From Anticarsia gemmatalis (lineage: Eukaryota > Arthropoda > Insecta > Lepidoptera > Erebidae): DNA of 64,000 nt. The position numbers were made by a program, and so were the translations under genes. Of this stretch, positions 50,847 through 61,403 are shown in pieces; the stretch's first letter is position 1; every line of letters begins with the position of its first letter. Below the pieces are notes generated by a model that was not told the DNA's origin, did not search any database, and was given only the letters and a program-made list of their open reading frames with translations. The stretch lies in assembly GCF_050436995.1 (NCBI RefSeq), contig NC_134775.1, forward strand, positions 8,223,124-8,287,123, written 5' to 3'.

Positions 50847-52323
50847 TAATGTATAATAGAATACGGGAATTAACGCGAACACGCATTTTACCTTAAAATG
50901 CCTAACGTTTCGGCGCAGGTTGCACTCGCCGTGGTCCCAGGCTGACTGGAGCAGCGATGACAGGACTTCGTGTATATGAGGCGGACGAATGTCCATCCAC
51001 CCTCATATTTTGATTTTTCCAACCGCCAACACACACTACACTAACCGTGTCCCTATTCTGTGAGCTAACCGATTGCGAAACATAGCGAGGTTTTGTAACA
51101 GTAATCACTGGATTCCACGTCGCGGATAATTTGAAGCCGTCTTCCCGATTGAAATTTGGATGTTTCTTGATTTCGATCGCTTCACGAACAATCCTCGAGT
51201 AGAAATGTCGTTCAGTGGAGAGGACTTGAGGGCGATGGAATTCAATCCAGTGATTAGTTCCTGCTTCGAGTAGATGTTCCGCAATGGCTGACTTGCTGAT
51301 TTGACGGTTCTTAACAGCGGCGATATGTTCCTTGACCCTTTCAGCTATCGACCGCTTAGTCTGGCCTATGTAGGAACTACCGCAGCTGCAGTTGATCTTG
51401 TAGACACCTGGTATTTGAAACGGTAGTACATCCTTCGATGTGCCCACCATGCTGCTGACTTTTGCCCCCGGCGTGAACATCTTATCAGTCACTCCTCTGA
51501 CGTAGGGCAAGTAGGCGGGCTGTCTGTTGACCTCCGGATGTTTACTCCGTTTCGTGATCCTGTTCCTTCGTCGACTTACGTGGTATCCGTTCATTCGTAG
51601 TACCTCCTGAACATGTTCCAGCTCCTTCCCAACATGTTCAGGGTCACAGAGGTCATGAGCTCTGTTCTTCAGTGACGTCATAACGGACTGCAAGTGACGG
51701 GGATGGTGATGTGATGTAGTATGCAGGTATCCATCTGTGTGTGTCGGTTTCCGGTAAACACAGTGTGATAAGGATCCATCGGGTTTCGCGGCAACCCTCA
51801 CATCTAGGAATGACAACGACCTGTCCATCTCCATTTCGTAGGTGAACCTCATCTTAGGGTGAATGGAGTTTAGGTGTTCTAGATATTGATCTACTTCCTG
51901 TTGACCTCCTTGGATAATGCAGAAGATGTCGTCCACATATCTTTTCCAAAGCCGTATGGTTTTTGGTCCGAGTGCCAATGCTTTCCCCTCAAAGTGCTCC
52001 ATCCAGAGATTAGCCAGTGCAGGGGCAACGGGGCTGCCCATTGCGACGCCATCAATCTGAAGGTAATGTTGGCCTTGGAAAAGGAAGTAGTTGCCGTCCA
52101 AACAGTTTTTAAGAAGATCAATATAGTTAAACGGCATCTCGTTGTCCTCTAGCTTGGTCTTTACCACGTCCAAACACTCCTTAATTGGAACATTGGTGAA
52201 GAGCGACTCGACGTCAAAACTCACCATGACATCGCCCGGTTCCAATCTAAGGTCCTTAATAATCTGGACGAAGTGCCGCGAATCTTTCACAAAAGACGGT
52301 GTATTTCCCACAAGTGGCTGCAA
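50847..52323 (-). CDS. Penelope-like RT and GIY-YIG endonuclease, 5'-truncated
   Basis: Open for 473 codons from 52323. RT: VKDSRHFVQIIKDLRLEPG, VSFDVESLFTNVPI (motif A), YLQIDGVAMGSPVAPALAN, WKRYVDDIFCII (catalytic), SLSFLDVRVAAKPDGSL. Then GYHVSRRRNRITKRSKH and GIY-YIG nuclease PGVYKINCSCGSSYIGQTK, AERVKEHIAAV, EHLLEAGTNHW. The reading frame runs into the 3' terminal repeat and stops near 50902. N-terminal RT is missing on this strand; it lies inverted at 52324-52560. Compared with the copy at 37690, about 14 residues are deleted after GVTDK. The cleanest Penelope copy here. Confidence 0.85.
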
Positions 52324-52560
52324 GTGAAAAGGTCCTTGTCGTCCTGTATCAGGACAACAAGGACCTTTTCACGGAAGACGAGTACGAGAGACTGTATAAA
52401 CCGAAGTCGCACCAACCACCGAAATTATATTGCCTGCCCAAAATACACAAGTCCAACGTACCACTGCGGCCTATCGTGAGTCAAATCGCCTCTCCTATTT
52501 ACGACCTTGCAAAGTACGTTGCGTCAGTATTGCAGCCACTTGTGGGAAATACACCGTCTA
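52324..52560 (+). pseudogene. Inverted Penelope segment, head to head with the main copy
   Basis: Plus-strand RT text DNKDLFTEDEYERLYKPKSH, PPKLYCLPKIHKSN, ASVLQPLVGNTPS, which directly precedes VKDSRHF of the minus copy. Both copies overlap in QPLVGNTPS. At the junction GTGAAAAGGTCCTTG is followed after a short loop by its inverted copy (52326-52374). Typical of inverted Penelope insertions. Confidence 0.8.
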
Positions 52561-54640
52561 TGTTATGATGGTTCTTCCGATCACACCCCTGTCTTGCTGA
52601 CTATGAGTACAAAGGTAATACAGATCTCAAGACCAGAAACTCTGTACTATAGTCATACAGATTGGATTTCCTTTAATGACTGCATCCAAAAACATCTGGA
52701 ACTCAAAATTGCTCTAAAGACACCTTCGGATATAGAAAACGCCACTCGGACCATAACGTCGCTCATACAGACAGCATGTTGGAAAAGCACTCCCACACTT
52801 ATTGATCACAAGAAACATATTAACTACCCTACATACATTAAAAATTTTGGAAAAGCGACGACTTCGACGGTACTGGCATGAAACTAGGCTAAGCGAAGAC
52901 CGAGCTGAGTTTAACAGGGCTAGTAAAGAACTGAAAGATAATAATATGATAAGACAATGGCGAGATGATACCCTGCAGACGCAGTTAGAATCTTTAACTG
53001 CGACTGAGGCCACCAACTATTCACTGTGGAAATTCACAAAATCGTTCAAAAGAACCGAGCTTTCTAAACCACCGCTTAGAATTCACCAAAAGTGGGCTCG
53101 TACGCCACAAGAAAAAGCCGACTTGTTTTGCCCAAATGACAGCAATGACCCAATTTTTGAAGAGGAAATTGATATAGTACTTCTGCAGGATTACCAAATG
53201 ACTCTCCCACCAAAACTAGTAACATTTAGAGAAGTTAGTAGGACTATAAAAAACTTAAAAGAAAAGAAGTCTCCTGGATTTGACCTTATTACAAAGGAAA
53301 TCCTTAAACACCTACCAAAAAAGGCGGTGACATTTCTTACCACACTGTACAACGGTATCATCAGAGTCCAGCATAACCCTCAAGAATGGTAAGTTTCCAA
53401 AATCATCATGATACACAAACCGGGAAAGCCGCCAAACGATGTTGGTTTCTACAGACCTATCAGCCTCCTACCCATTCTGTCAAAGGTATTTGAAAAGTTG
53501 CTGTTGCAAAGGATCGCGCCTATCTTACAGAGAGACAAAATAGTTCCAGAACACCAATTCGGATTCAGGCAACAACACACGACCATCGAGCAAGTCCACA
53601 GGGTGAGCGACAAAATAGGGAAAAGTTTGGAGGAAAAATATTATAGCTCCGCGGCTGTCCTAGATATTCAACAAGCCTTCGATCGAGTCTGGCACAAGGG
53701 TCTCCTTTATAAAATTAAAACTCTTCTCCCGCATTGTTACTGCCAGTGGCTGCAGTCGTATCTTTTGGGACGGCTGTTTCATGTAAAAGAAGGTGAAACC
53801 ACTTCTACCTGCCATGAAATCAGGGCTGGAGTTCCCCAGGGATCCGTACTCGGACCTGCTCTGTATACTCTTTTCACATCCGACTTACCTCAAACAGAAG
53901 AGACTATGACAGCCACATTTGCTGATGATACTGCTATCCTAGCCAGCGACAAGAACCCCGCTACTGTCTCTGAAAAACTTCAAAAAAAGCTTAGATAAGG
54001 TATTCAACTGGCTCCAGAAATGGAGAATCCAGGCAAGCGCAACAAAATCTACCCATATAACGTTTACGTTACGGAGAGAGAACACCCACCCTGTAAAACT
54101 TGGAGACGCTATATTACCTCATCAAGACTCCGTGAGATACTTGGGCTTACACCTCGACCGTCGGTTGACATGGACTCAGCATGTAAAAATGAAGCGAGAT
54201 GAGCTTAAAATACGCTACATCAACTTACTGTGGCTGCTTGGAAGAAATAGCAAGCTTTCTTTGCACAATAAGCTCCTGATCTATAAGTCTGTACTGAAGC
54301 CCGTTTGGATGTATGGCATCCAGTTATGGGGAACTGCTTCCAACTCAAATATAGCTACGCTACAGCGCATGCAAAATATAACACTCCGCACAATAGCCAA
54401 CGTTCCATGGTACGTCACCAATAATGAAATTCACAAACAACTAGAAATGAACAGCGTAAGGGAGGTGATCTCTAAGGCAGGATCACAATATCAAAATAGA
54501 CTTAGAATCCATCCTAACATACTGGCAACAAAGCTGCTTACATCCAGCTACAACAAGCGACTCAAGAGAAAGGATGTTATCTCTTGATTTAAATGAGGAG
54601 TAGATGTCTTCACTGGAAGACACACTTTAAAATTACAAAC
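52561..54640 (+). pseudogene. Jockey-clade LINE ORF2 (linker, RT, C-terminus)
   Basis: Starts YDGSSDHTPVLLTMS (end of the endonuclease). A shift near 52850, then RLRRYWHETRLSEDRAEFN, KSPGFDLITKEILKHL. A stop at 53390 within EW*VSKIIMIHKPGKP; RT continues FYRPISLLPILSKVFEKLL, EHQFGFRQQHTTIEQVHR, VLDIQQAFDRVWHKG (motif A), AGVPQGSVLGPALYTLF, TFADDTAILASD (catalytic). A shift near 53990, then MRYLGLHLDRRLTWTQHVK and KPVWMYGIQLWGTAS to a stop at 54587. The C-terminal text is Jockey-like. Four lesions; dead. Confidence 0.85.
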
Positions 54641-56165
54641 ACCTACATCACATCCGCTAAAAGCAGAATGCTGATCGCAGATATTACTGGAAAAAAAATT
54701 ACAACGTACGAAACATGAAATTTGGTCTTTTAAATGCGGGTTCCTTAGCTACCAATCAGGATGAGTTCCGAATTGCCATGGAACGCTACGTTGTGGATAT
54801 TATGGCTATAAATGAAACGTGGCTGAGACAGGGTGAGGATGGGAGAGCGCCTTGTGTTCAGGGTTATAAGTTGCGCCATGTACTGCGACCAGAATCCTTG
54901 CGAGGAGGACGTGGGGGTGGAGTAGGTTTCTACATAAAAACTGGGCTCAATATTCGTGTTAGAGCACACCCTGCTCACCCTGATGTAGAGGAGCTCTGGA
55001 TGAGTCACACTATAGTTGGGAAGAAGCTACTCATAGGCACTACGTACAGACCACCTTGGTTGGAGTTATATAGGTTCCTTGGGGCACTGACTGACAGTAT
55101 TAGCACTTTAGCACCCTATGACTGTGATTCTTTTAGGCGATTTTAATGTAAACTTTCAAGATTGTGAGAATTCAAAAACAAAACAAGCTCATAGAATTTT
55201 TTTCCTTTTTTTTTACTTGGTTAATGCATGAAATTGCATCCCCAACGCCCGGGGGAGCGCTGGGGTATGTGGGGCTCTCCGAACCAGAAGGGCAAGGCCT
55301 ACCCACTAAACCACCAAGGTGTTGCCTCCTCGCCGCTTAGTGCCGAGGCCACGGGAACGCCTTTGGGCACACATCCGCGGCCCCGACGCGGCCATCCACA
55401 ATGTGGACCCGTCCACAGTGTGGAACGACACCCCAACACACGGGTGCCGTCCCCCCACGTGCCCCCTTGTGCAATGGCCGGAAAACTCCCCCGAGTTCGC
55501 CAGCCAGGGGGCCTTCGGAAGCCGGGACAGGCCACGCGCAGATGCGCAGCATGTCCCGGCCGCCGGCGGCGGAAAGGTGTGTAGGCCGCCGCCACCTCCT
55601 CACCGACCAACGAGCCCGAGAGTGGTACTCTGCCCACTCCCAGGCCCTGCGGTCCCACCACCAGCCGCCATGGGTTAAGAGCCGGGTTCGACCGCCAGAC
55701 CCCCGGCTCCCCACGGTAGCCCCACCGTTGCCGCATCACGCGGTGCGGCCCCGCCCAGTCGCGGAGGATAGGGTGCCCAGCAACGACACACTAGAACACC
55801 TCTTCCTCCGCGACTAGCCCCTCCAAAACCGGCCGGACCTACGTCGCCTCGGCCCAGCCGGCCGGCCGCTTTGGTCCCCCGGGTTAGTGCGGTACCGCCC
55901 AGACAGGGAAGCGGCCTCTCCAATGGGTCTCTCTTCGCTTCACCGCGGCCGAAGTGCACCCTCACTTTAAGGCTCGCGGCTACTAAGTCCCCCACCGCAG
56001 CAAGGTGGAGACCCGTCGGGGGAGAAAGAATTTTTCACCTGTGTTAATTTGGCTCAAGTGGTTCCAACATCAACACACTTTGTGGGGAATAGTAGCACTC
56101 TAATAGATATAATTTGCACTGACACGAGAGTACGTAATGTGGTAGTGGATCCAGCGCCGGCTCAA
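54641..56165 (+). pseudogene. CR1/Jockey-type LINE endonuclease fragment, interrupted
   Basis: ATG 54715: MKFGLLNAGSLATNQDEF, IMAINETWLRQGED, GGRGGGVGFYIKTGLN, LIGTTYRPPWLELYRFL. A shift near 55125 precedes VILLGDFNVNFQDCENS (the GDFN catalytic motif). It is cut at 55202 by an 825-bp insert and resumes at 56027 with CVNLAQVVPTSTHFVGN, STLIDIICTDTRVRN, ending near 56165. RT absent. Confidence 0.8.
55202..56026 (-). mobile_element. Short GC-rich R1-derived element with 9-bp TSD
   Basis: Flanked by AGAATTTTT at 55193-55201 and 56027-56035. Minus orientation: begins TCTCCCCCGACGGGTCTCC, ends in a poly-A tail (T-run 55202-55219). The end contains CGGAGAGCCCCACATACCCC, similar to the 3' UTR of the R1-clade LINE at 22639-22800. 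No RT or endonuclease. Complete-looking ends and short length suggest a non-autonomous derivative rather than a simple 5' truncation. Confidence 0.6.
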
Positions 56166-56684
56166 CGAAACTTGGCGCTCTAGCACAGAATAATAAGTAC
56201 TATAGTACAGAACACGCACTCCCCGAAACAATTTATAGAAATAACGACTCTTGCTACTAAGCAATAAAGTTCAATTCAGCTCGTATAAGCGCTCCGTACC
56301 TACCGACATATTCACCTAAGTATTCCCGCTCTCTTTTAACGCGTAACTCTGTCACTGTCGGGCGTAGAGTGACGCGTTACCTATGACGCTAGAGTCGTCG
56401 GCTCGCCGCATCGTTGCTACCTGTTTTGGTTTGTTTACATTTTTACTATTTTATATTCTTCATATGTCCTAAACCTGTGAACCGATTTATATCATTCAAA
56501 CGGATAAAATAGTTTTAGTCTTAGACCTTTCATTTGATACCAAAATCGTTGAAATATCTCAATAAACAAAAAGTCACATTTGCAAGTTGCTCTCGTAATT
56601 ATAAAGTATCAAATTCCTTAATAATTCAGACATGAGTCCATATTGTTAGCATCAACAAAGTAACTAATTATACCTAGTTAGTAC
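56166..56684. other. Noncoding spacer before the MULE
   Basis: No gene or repeat recognised. Confidence 0.5.
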
Positions 56685-56693
56685 TATTATTTT

Positions 56694-56998
56694 CGTTTAG
56701 GAGCATAAAGTCAAAAGCGCGAAATGACAAATGATCGCAAATGGTCAAAAGCGCAGAATGTCAAAGGCGCAGAATGTCAAAGGCGCAGAATGTCAAAAGC
56801 GCAGAATGTCAAAAGCGCAGAATGTCAAAGGCGCAGAATGTCAAAAGCGTACATAGTCAAAAGCGCGTAATGTCAAAGGCGCACAATGTCAAAAATCATG
56901 GGGAGTCAGACTCGCGTTACTTTATGGGCCATGAAATAAAAACATATATTCAAATCAACAAAAAAATATTTATTTTTAATCTAAACGAAATATACACA
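56694..56998. repeat. Left TIR of the MULE with 16-bp tandem repeats
   Basis: Contains ten units around GTCAAAAGCGCAGAAT or GTCAAAGGCGCAGAAT between about 56710 and 56890, then a unique part to 56998. Likely transposase binding sites. Confidence 0.85.
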
Positions 56999-57144
56999 CA
57001 TTTATTATTCCCTTATGTCTCATTAATATAAATCATCAAATTCAAAGTCAGCTTCTATCTTCTAGTTAGTGACACAGTGGCAACTAACAAATGTAAACAT
57101 TCTTTAATAATCATAATAATTAGAAGGGGAAAATAATTGTGTTT

Positions 57145-58506
57145 TTACTTTTTCAAGATAAGTTGTAAAAATATAATTTTTTTTAGAAATTCTGGAATTG
57201 TAATTAATTTTTGATCAAATTTTTTTAAGTAACGTCTGTATCTTCTATCAAAATCAATATCACATCGTTTTCTTTTATTTTTTGGAGGAGAGTTGAATAG
57301 TGAATATGTTATTCTTCTATCCCAATATTTTGCTTCTCGCCGAAGTTTATGTATAAATAAATAAAAGTTAGGCTTTTTTGGGATTCTTTTGTTAACACGG
57401 TGGTGCCAGCCCTCAAGAGCATTCGTAGTTCTATGTCGTTGTTCAGCTACGCTTAATGTACTTGCTGATTGTTTAGGATACCAGGTATTTTCAAAATAAA
57501 CTCGGAACTTTCTCATTTCTCGTGAGTCTGGTGCAGTATGTAGTATATGTTGCCATGTTTCGTGTATCCGGTTTGCAGGTAAAAGAGGAAGTATGGCGCA
57601 CATCCTGGTTGTAGTTCTGCCTTCTTTCGATTTATTTAGCTTTAATTTTTTTGACATCCTCCACACAGCATCACTGTAATGGTGATAGCAGCCGGAAATT
57701 TGTACCGAAGGAAAAACATTTGATGCAGCGTTTAGAATACCTGTTTCATAATCGGATTTAAAAGTTACCATTTTAACACTTAGTTTATTTTTAAGGATAT
57801 TAAACAATCGTTCATATATTGCCTGAGTTTTATTAATTAAAAGAGCATATGCAACTGGAACAATATTGGTATGAACCTCACTGGAGCCAATATCATAGTG
57901 GATTGTAAACAGTTGATAGTAAGGTTTCGGAGTACATTTGAAGGTACCATCTGCATAATATTTTCCAGGTTTCTTCATAATTTTCTTTGATATAGCTGTA
58001 GCAAACAGTAATATTTCGTGGTCCTGATGTATCAAGAATTCACTTCTTAAAGCTTCAGGTATAGTAATGGATTCTGGATTTTTGTGACTTAATGTATCTG
58101 TACATAAATCCTTTTTGCGAGCACGACGCAAAGAATGTTTAAAAGATTTGTAAGTAATACCAAGGTCTTGACCGCTCTTTTCCATTATATCATGATTTGT
58201 ATTTTCAACAATTTTTTGAATAGGTCCAAGATTTGTACATACAGCTTTTTTTAAAATCTGTTTCTGTTTCAGCACTTCATTATCTAATTGGTCCGGTTGA
58301 CATGTATGAAGAATAGATTCTCTCAATAGTTTTTTACTGTTATTTTCCGTAGTAACTGGAGCATTACATACATTTCGTCGCACACATCTCCATAAAATGG
58401 TTCCACTCTTGTTCGTTACATTTTTCGTATACCTATAACCACCACGTAGTAGTGCCAAGTTACCCTTCTGATTTGTAACTATCTCAAATTCTTGATCATC
58501 CATCAC
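57145..58506 (-). CDS. MULE transposase with FLYWCH zinc finger
   Basis: 453 aa, no interruption. FLYWCH finger at residues 5-70 (GGYRYTKN, ILWRCVRRNVCNAP; Cys41, Cys47, His67, Cys69). MULE catalytic domain about 165-370: KYYADGTFKCTPKPYYQLF (Asp186), FKSDYETGILNAASNVFP (Asp252), GCYHHYSDAVWR (273-283) and TNALEGWHHRVNKR (Glu365). Basic C-terminus (PPKNKRKRCD, RRYRRYLKK). FLYWCH-MULE proteins are known as Mutator-type transposases in animals. It would cut and paste the element through the flanking TIRs. Start chosen at the first of two Met codons at 58506. Confidence 0.85.
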   Translation of the reverse strand: MMDDQEFEIVTNQKGNLALLRGGYRYTKNVTNKSGTILWRCVRRNVCNAPVTTENNSKKLLRESILHTCQPDQLDNEVLKQKQILKKAVCTNLGPIQKIVENTNHDIMEKSGQDLGITYKSFKHSLRRARKKDLCTDTLSHKNPESITIPEALRSEFLIHQDHEILLFATAISKKIMKKPGKYYADGTFKCTPKPYYQLFTIHYDIGSSEVHTNIVPVAYALLINKTQAIYERLFNILKNKLSVKMVTFKSDYETGILNAASNVFPSVQISGCYHHYSDAVWRMSKKLKLNKSKEGRTTTRMCAILPLLPANRIHETWQHILHTAPDSREMRKFRVYFENTWYPKQSASTLSVAEQRHRTTNALEGWHHRVNKRIPKKPNFYLFIHKLRREAKYWDRRITYSLFNSPPKNKRKRCDIDFDRRYRRYLKKFDQKLITIPEFLKKIIFLQLILKK

Positions 58507-58967
58507 AAACTGCGAATATATGTGTAGCAGTAATGTTTTATACTAGTTTACAATAACGATTCACTATATATTATTTGTAATATATAACTGTAATCTTTAT
58601 ACTTTCTCACGTAATACAACACACCTCCTAAACAAAAAACTTGTCTCATTTGACAAGTCACAAACTTTTTTGAAACTACCCTCTAATAGTATAATTTATA
58701 ATGAAATAACAGATTACGTTCCATTCTATCAAAACGATGTATTTTATTATGCTAATATTATGAAATACCAGGAAAATATTGAAGATGAGATAGTAATGAG
58801 GAAAAGTCAGCAATTATTAATTACGAGTACAATTAACATAATTTATTTAAACATACCTATAGTTTGGTATCTTTGAATAAGGGAAAGTAGTTAATTACCT
58901 ATATTAACCACTATTTTCATATATAACATATTAATCTCGTTTGTCTCACTAATGCATAATAAAAATT
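58507..58967. promoter_or_regulatory. MULE 5' region between transposase and right TIR
   Basis: AT-rich, presumably the promoter and 5' UTR of the minus-strand transposase. A 68-codon plus-strand frame (58670-58876) has no recognisable domain and I do not call it. Confidence 0.45.
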
Positions 58968-59272
58968 TGTGTATATTTCGTTTAGATTAAAAATAAATAT
59001 TTTTTTGTTGATTTGAATATATGTTTTTATTTCATGGCCCATAAAGTAACGCGAGTCTGACTCCCCATGATTTTTGACATTGTGCGCCTTTGACATTACG
59101 CGCTTTTGACTATGTACGCTTTTGACATTCTGCGCCTTTGACATTCTGCGCTTTTGACATTCTGCGCTTTTGACATTCTGCGCCTTTGACATTCTGCGCC
59201 TTTGACATTCTGCGCTTTTGACCATTTGCGATCATTTGTCATTTCGCGCTTTTGACTTTATGCTCCTAAACG
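58968..59272. repeat. Right TIR of the MULE with 16-bp tandem repeats
   Basis: Reverse complement of 56694-56998; same order of repeat variants. Confidence 0.85.
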
Positions 59273-59281
59273 TATTATTTT

Positions 59282-60292
59282 GTGGTAGGTAGGTAATGTA
59301 AAGTTTTATAGTTTTTTAATGAATCTGTAGGTAATGAAAAAAATGACAATCCCTCGTCCTTCTTTTTCGACAAACATCCATCAAATGAGCAATGTTTTAA
59401 ACCTGCCATTCTATTTTAAACGTTTTTATAATAATATCACTCACAAAACTTCTAATAAATGCACGCACGAGCTCTACGCGTGAGCGTCGACACTCGACTC
59501 TCGGAGTGGCGCTGAGGCCATTTGTAGGCACTTATCGCTGTAGGTACGGCCGAGTGACGGTGGCCTGGCTCTAGGCAAAACATTGGAACGACGTCCATAA
59601 AAAACACAACAAAAAAAACTAGGTACACCGATTAAAGAGTGACAAAACAAAACTGCGAATTCTGTACTTTTGAATAACCCGGAAATAGCATATTCAAAGA
59701 TCAAAAAACATTTTTACTAGGTACTGGCATGAGTTCAGGTAATTAAAGCAAAGCAGATAAGTATTTCTTAATCAAATAATTAGAGCATAATCTTGTGACA
59801 CGATTCAGTTGCTAGGCTGTAGACATTAATTTATAAAAAATGTTTTTTTCTTGCCTTCATTCTTGCAAATGTAGAAACCATTTCTTTTAAATAAAAGAAA
59901 AAAAAAAGTAGCACTGACAGGACTGTATTTATTTTGCTCCACATTTAAAATTTATAAACTGTGTTATTCTTCATTTATTACCTGTGAAAACAACTATTTA
60001 GTGATACAGTGCTTTACGTTTATGCGGATTGTTCAAAACTTTGTTCAAAAAGCTATTATTGAAGAAGTGTTTTTATAACTACAAAATTGCCTCATCACAG
60101 TGGTACAAAATTATGTGCATACTAATCTAGCAATTGAGCGACCAGCATAAGAGCCAAATCAGCGTGAGCTGTCATTAAGAAAACCCGCGCTCAACACAAC
60201 AAGGCGCGTTCCAGTACTATCTCGTCTATGAACAACAGCATACTCCTTGACAGTTTGAATACGAGTCTTTTGGTACCTACTAAACATCGTAA
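59282..60292. other. Noncoding spacer and presumed LINE 5' UTR
   Basis: 59282-60120 shows nothing I recognise. 60130-60292, just upstream of LINE ORF1, is probably its 5' UTR. Confidence 0.4.
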
Positions 60293-61343
60293 TGTCTTCA
60301 ACTTCAAGTAAATGTGTACATGTTTAATTAAAAACAAAAATATAATAAAATGCTGCAATTGTCTTCTGGTTTACGATTTGGATTGCTCAAAGATATCTAC
60401 TACCCGTTTTAATGCTATGACTAATGACCACAAACAAAGTTGGAAATGTTCTTCATGTCGCAACCTCGATAGCAAAACAGGGGCTAACTATACGCCATCA
60501 CAATCAAAACTTCAAGTGGATTCTATGAATATCACCACCCGTGCCAGCAAATGTAAAGTCGACAATTCTAATACAGCAACTGACCAGTTACCACAAAAAT
60601 GTCAAGAGATCATTCGTGACGAAATTCGATCTACAATTAAATCTATCATCAGAGAATTAGTTACAGAACACTTAAAAAATATTAACGACAAGTTATCAGC
60701 ATTTGAAAAGTCTCTTGATTTCTATAACAACCAATACGAAGAAATGAAGAAAAAACTGGAAGAAAAAGATTCGTTAATAGATAAATTACAAAAAGATACC
60801 GTACCATTATCTTCATCGCTTAAGGATATGGGTGCTCGATTAAACACTGTCTAACAAACCATGCGGGAGTGCAATGTTGAAATAAACGGGATTCCGGAAC
60901 ACCAAACTGAGAACCTGACTAACGTAATTCTACAACTTGGCAAGAAAATCAATTACTCATTACAAGCGGAAGACTTACTTCATGTTACTAGGGTGGCAAA
61001 AATAGATAGAGACTCGGATCGTCCCAGAACAGTTGTGGTTAAACTCCGCAACCGCACTGTACGCGATAGTCTACTGGCGGCTAATACAAAATTTAACAGA
61101 AATAACCGTGACGACAAACTCTCATCTCACCATCTGGGCATCAGCGGCAAGCGTGTGCCTATATTCGTCTCCGAACACCTGAGCCCTACTAATAAACACC
61201 TGCATGCGGCCACAAGAATCAAAGCCAAAGATAGTGGCTATAAGTTTGTTTTCATAAGGGATGGCCGCATTTTTGCCAGGAAGAACGAAGGTAGCCAGGC
61301 TATAAACATACGCAGCCCGGAGAGTCTATCTCTTCTAAAATAA
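60293..61343 (+). pseudogene. CR1/Jockey-type LINE ORF1 (PHD-like finger, coiled coil, FP-like C-terminus)
   Basis: ATG 60293 (MSSTSSKCVH), an early shift, then a Cys-rich PHD-like finger (IIKCCNCLLVYDLDC, WKCSSCRN). A long helical Lys/Glu stretch (VTEHLKNINDKLSAFEKSL, YEEMKKKLEEKDSLIDKLQ) forms a coiled coil. A stop at 60852 precedes the RNA-binding part RECNVEINGIPEHQTENLTN, SDRPRTVVVKLRNRTVRDSL, SGYKFVFIRDGRIFARKNEG, ending at 61343. The layout matches ORF1 proteins of lepidopteran LINEs. Only two lesions. Confidence 0.8.
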
Positions 61344-61403
61344 AGGCCTAATGTACCTACCATAAATGACCCTTGTATCATATCGGCAACATTCAACCCT
61401 ATA

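Larger units (their letters stand above)
56694..59272 (-). mobile_element. Mutator-like element (MULE), complete-looking
   Basis: 2579 bp. Ends CGTTTAGGAGCATAAAG and its inverse, with 305-bp TIRs (56694-56998, 58968-59272) that look identical by eye. Perfect 9-bp duplication TATTATTTT at 56685-56693 and 59273-59281. One uninterrupted transposase gene on the minus strand. Ten copies of a GTCAAARGCGC-type 16-base unit per TIR. All features of a recent, possibly active insertion. Confidence 0.9.

Noticed and set aside
55228..55817. Overlapping GC-rich frames on both strands
   Set aside because: Low-complexity Pro/Arg/Gly text without any domain; lies in a noncoding R1-derived insert.
56741..57031. 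16-bp direct repeats resembling a CRISPR or satellite array
   Set aside because: Units are contiguous without spacers and mirrored in the opposite MULE TIR; this is eukaryotic DNA.
58670..58876. Small second gene in the MULE
   Set aside because: No domain, antisense to the presumed transposase promoter, AT-rich chance frame.
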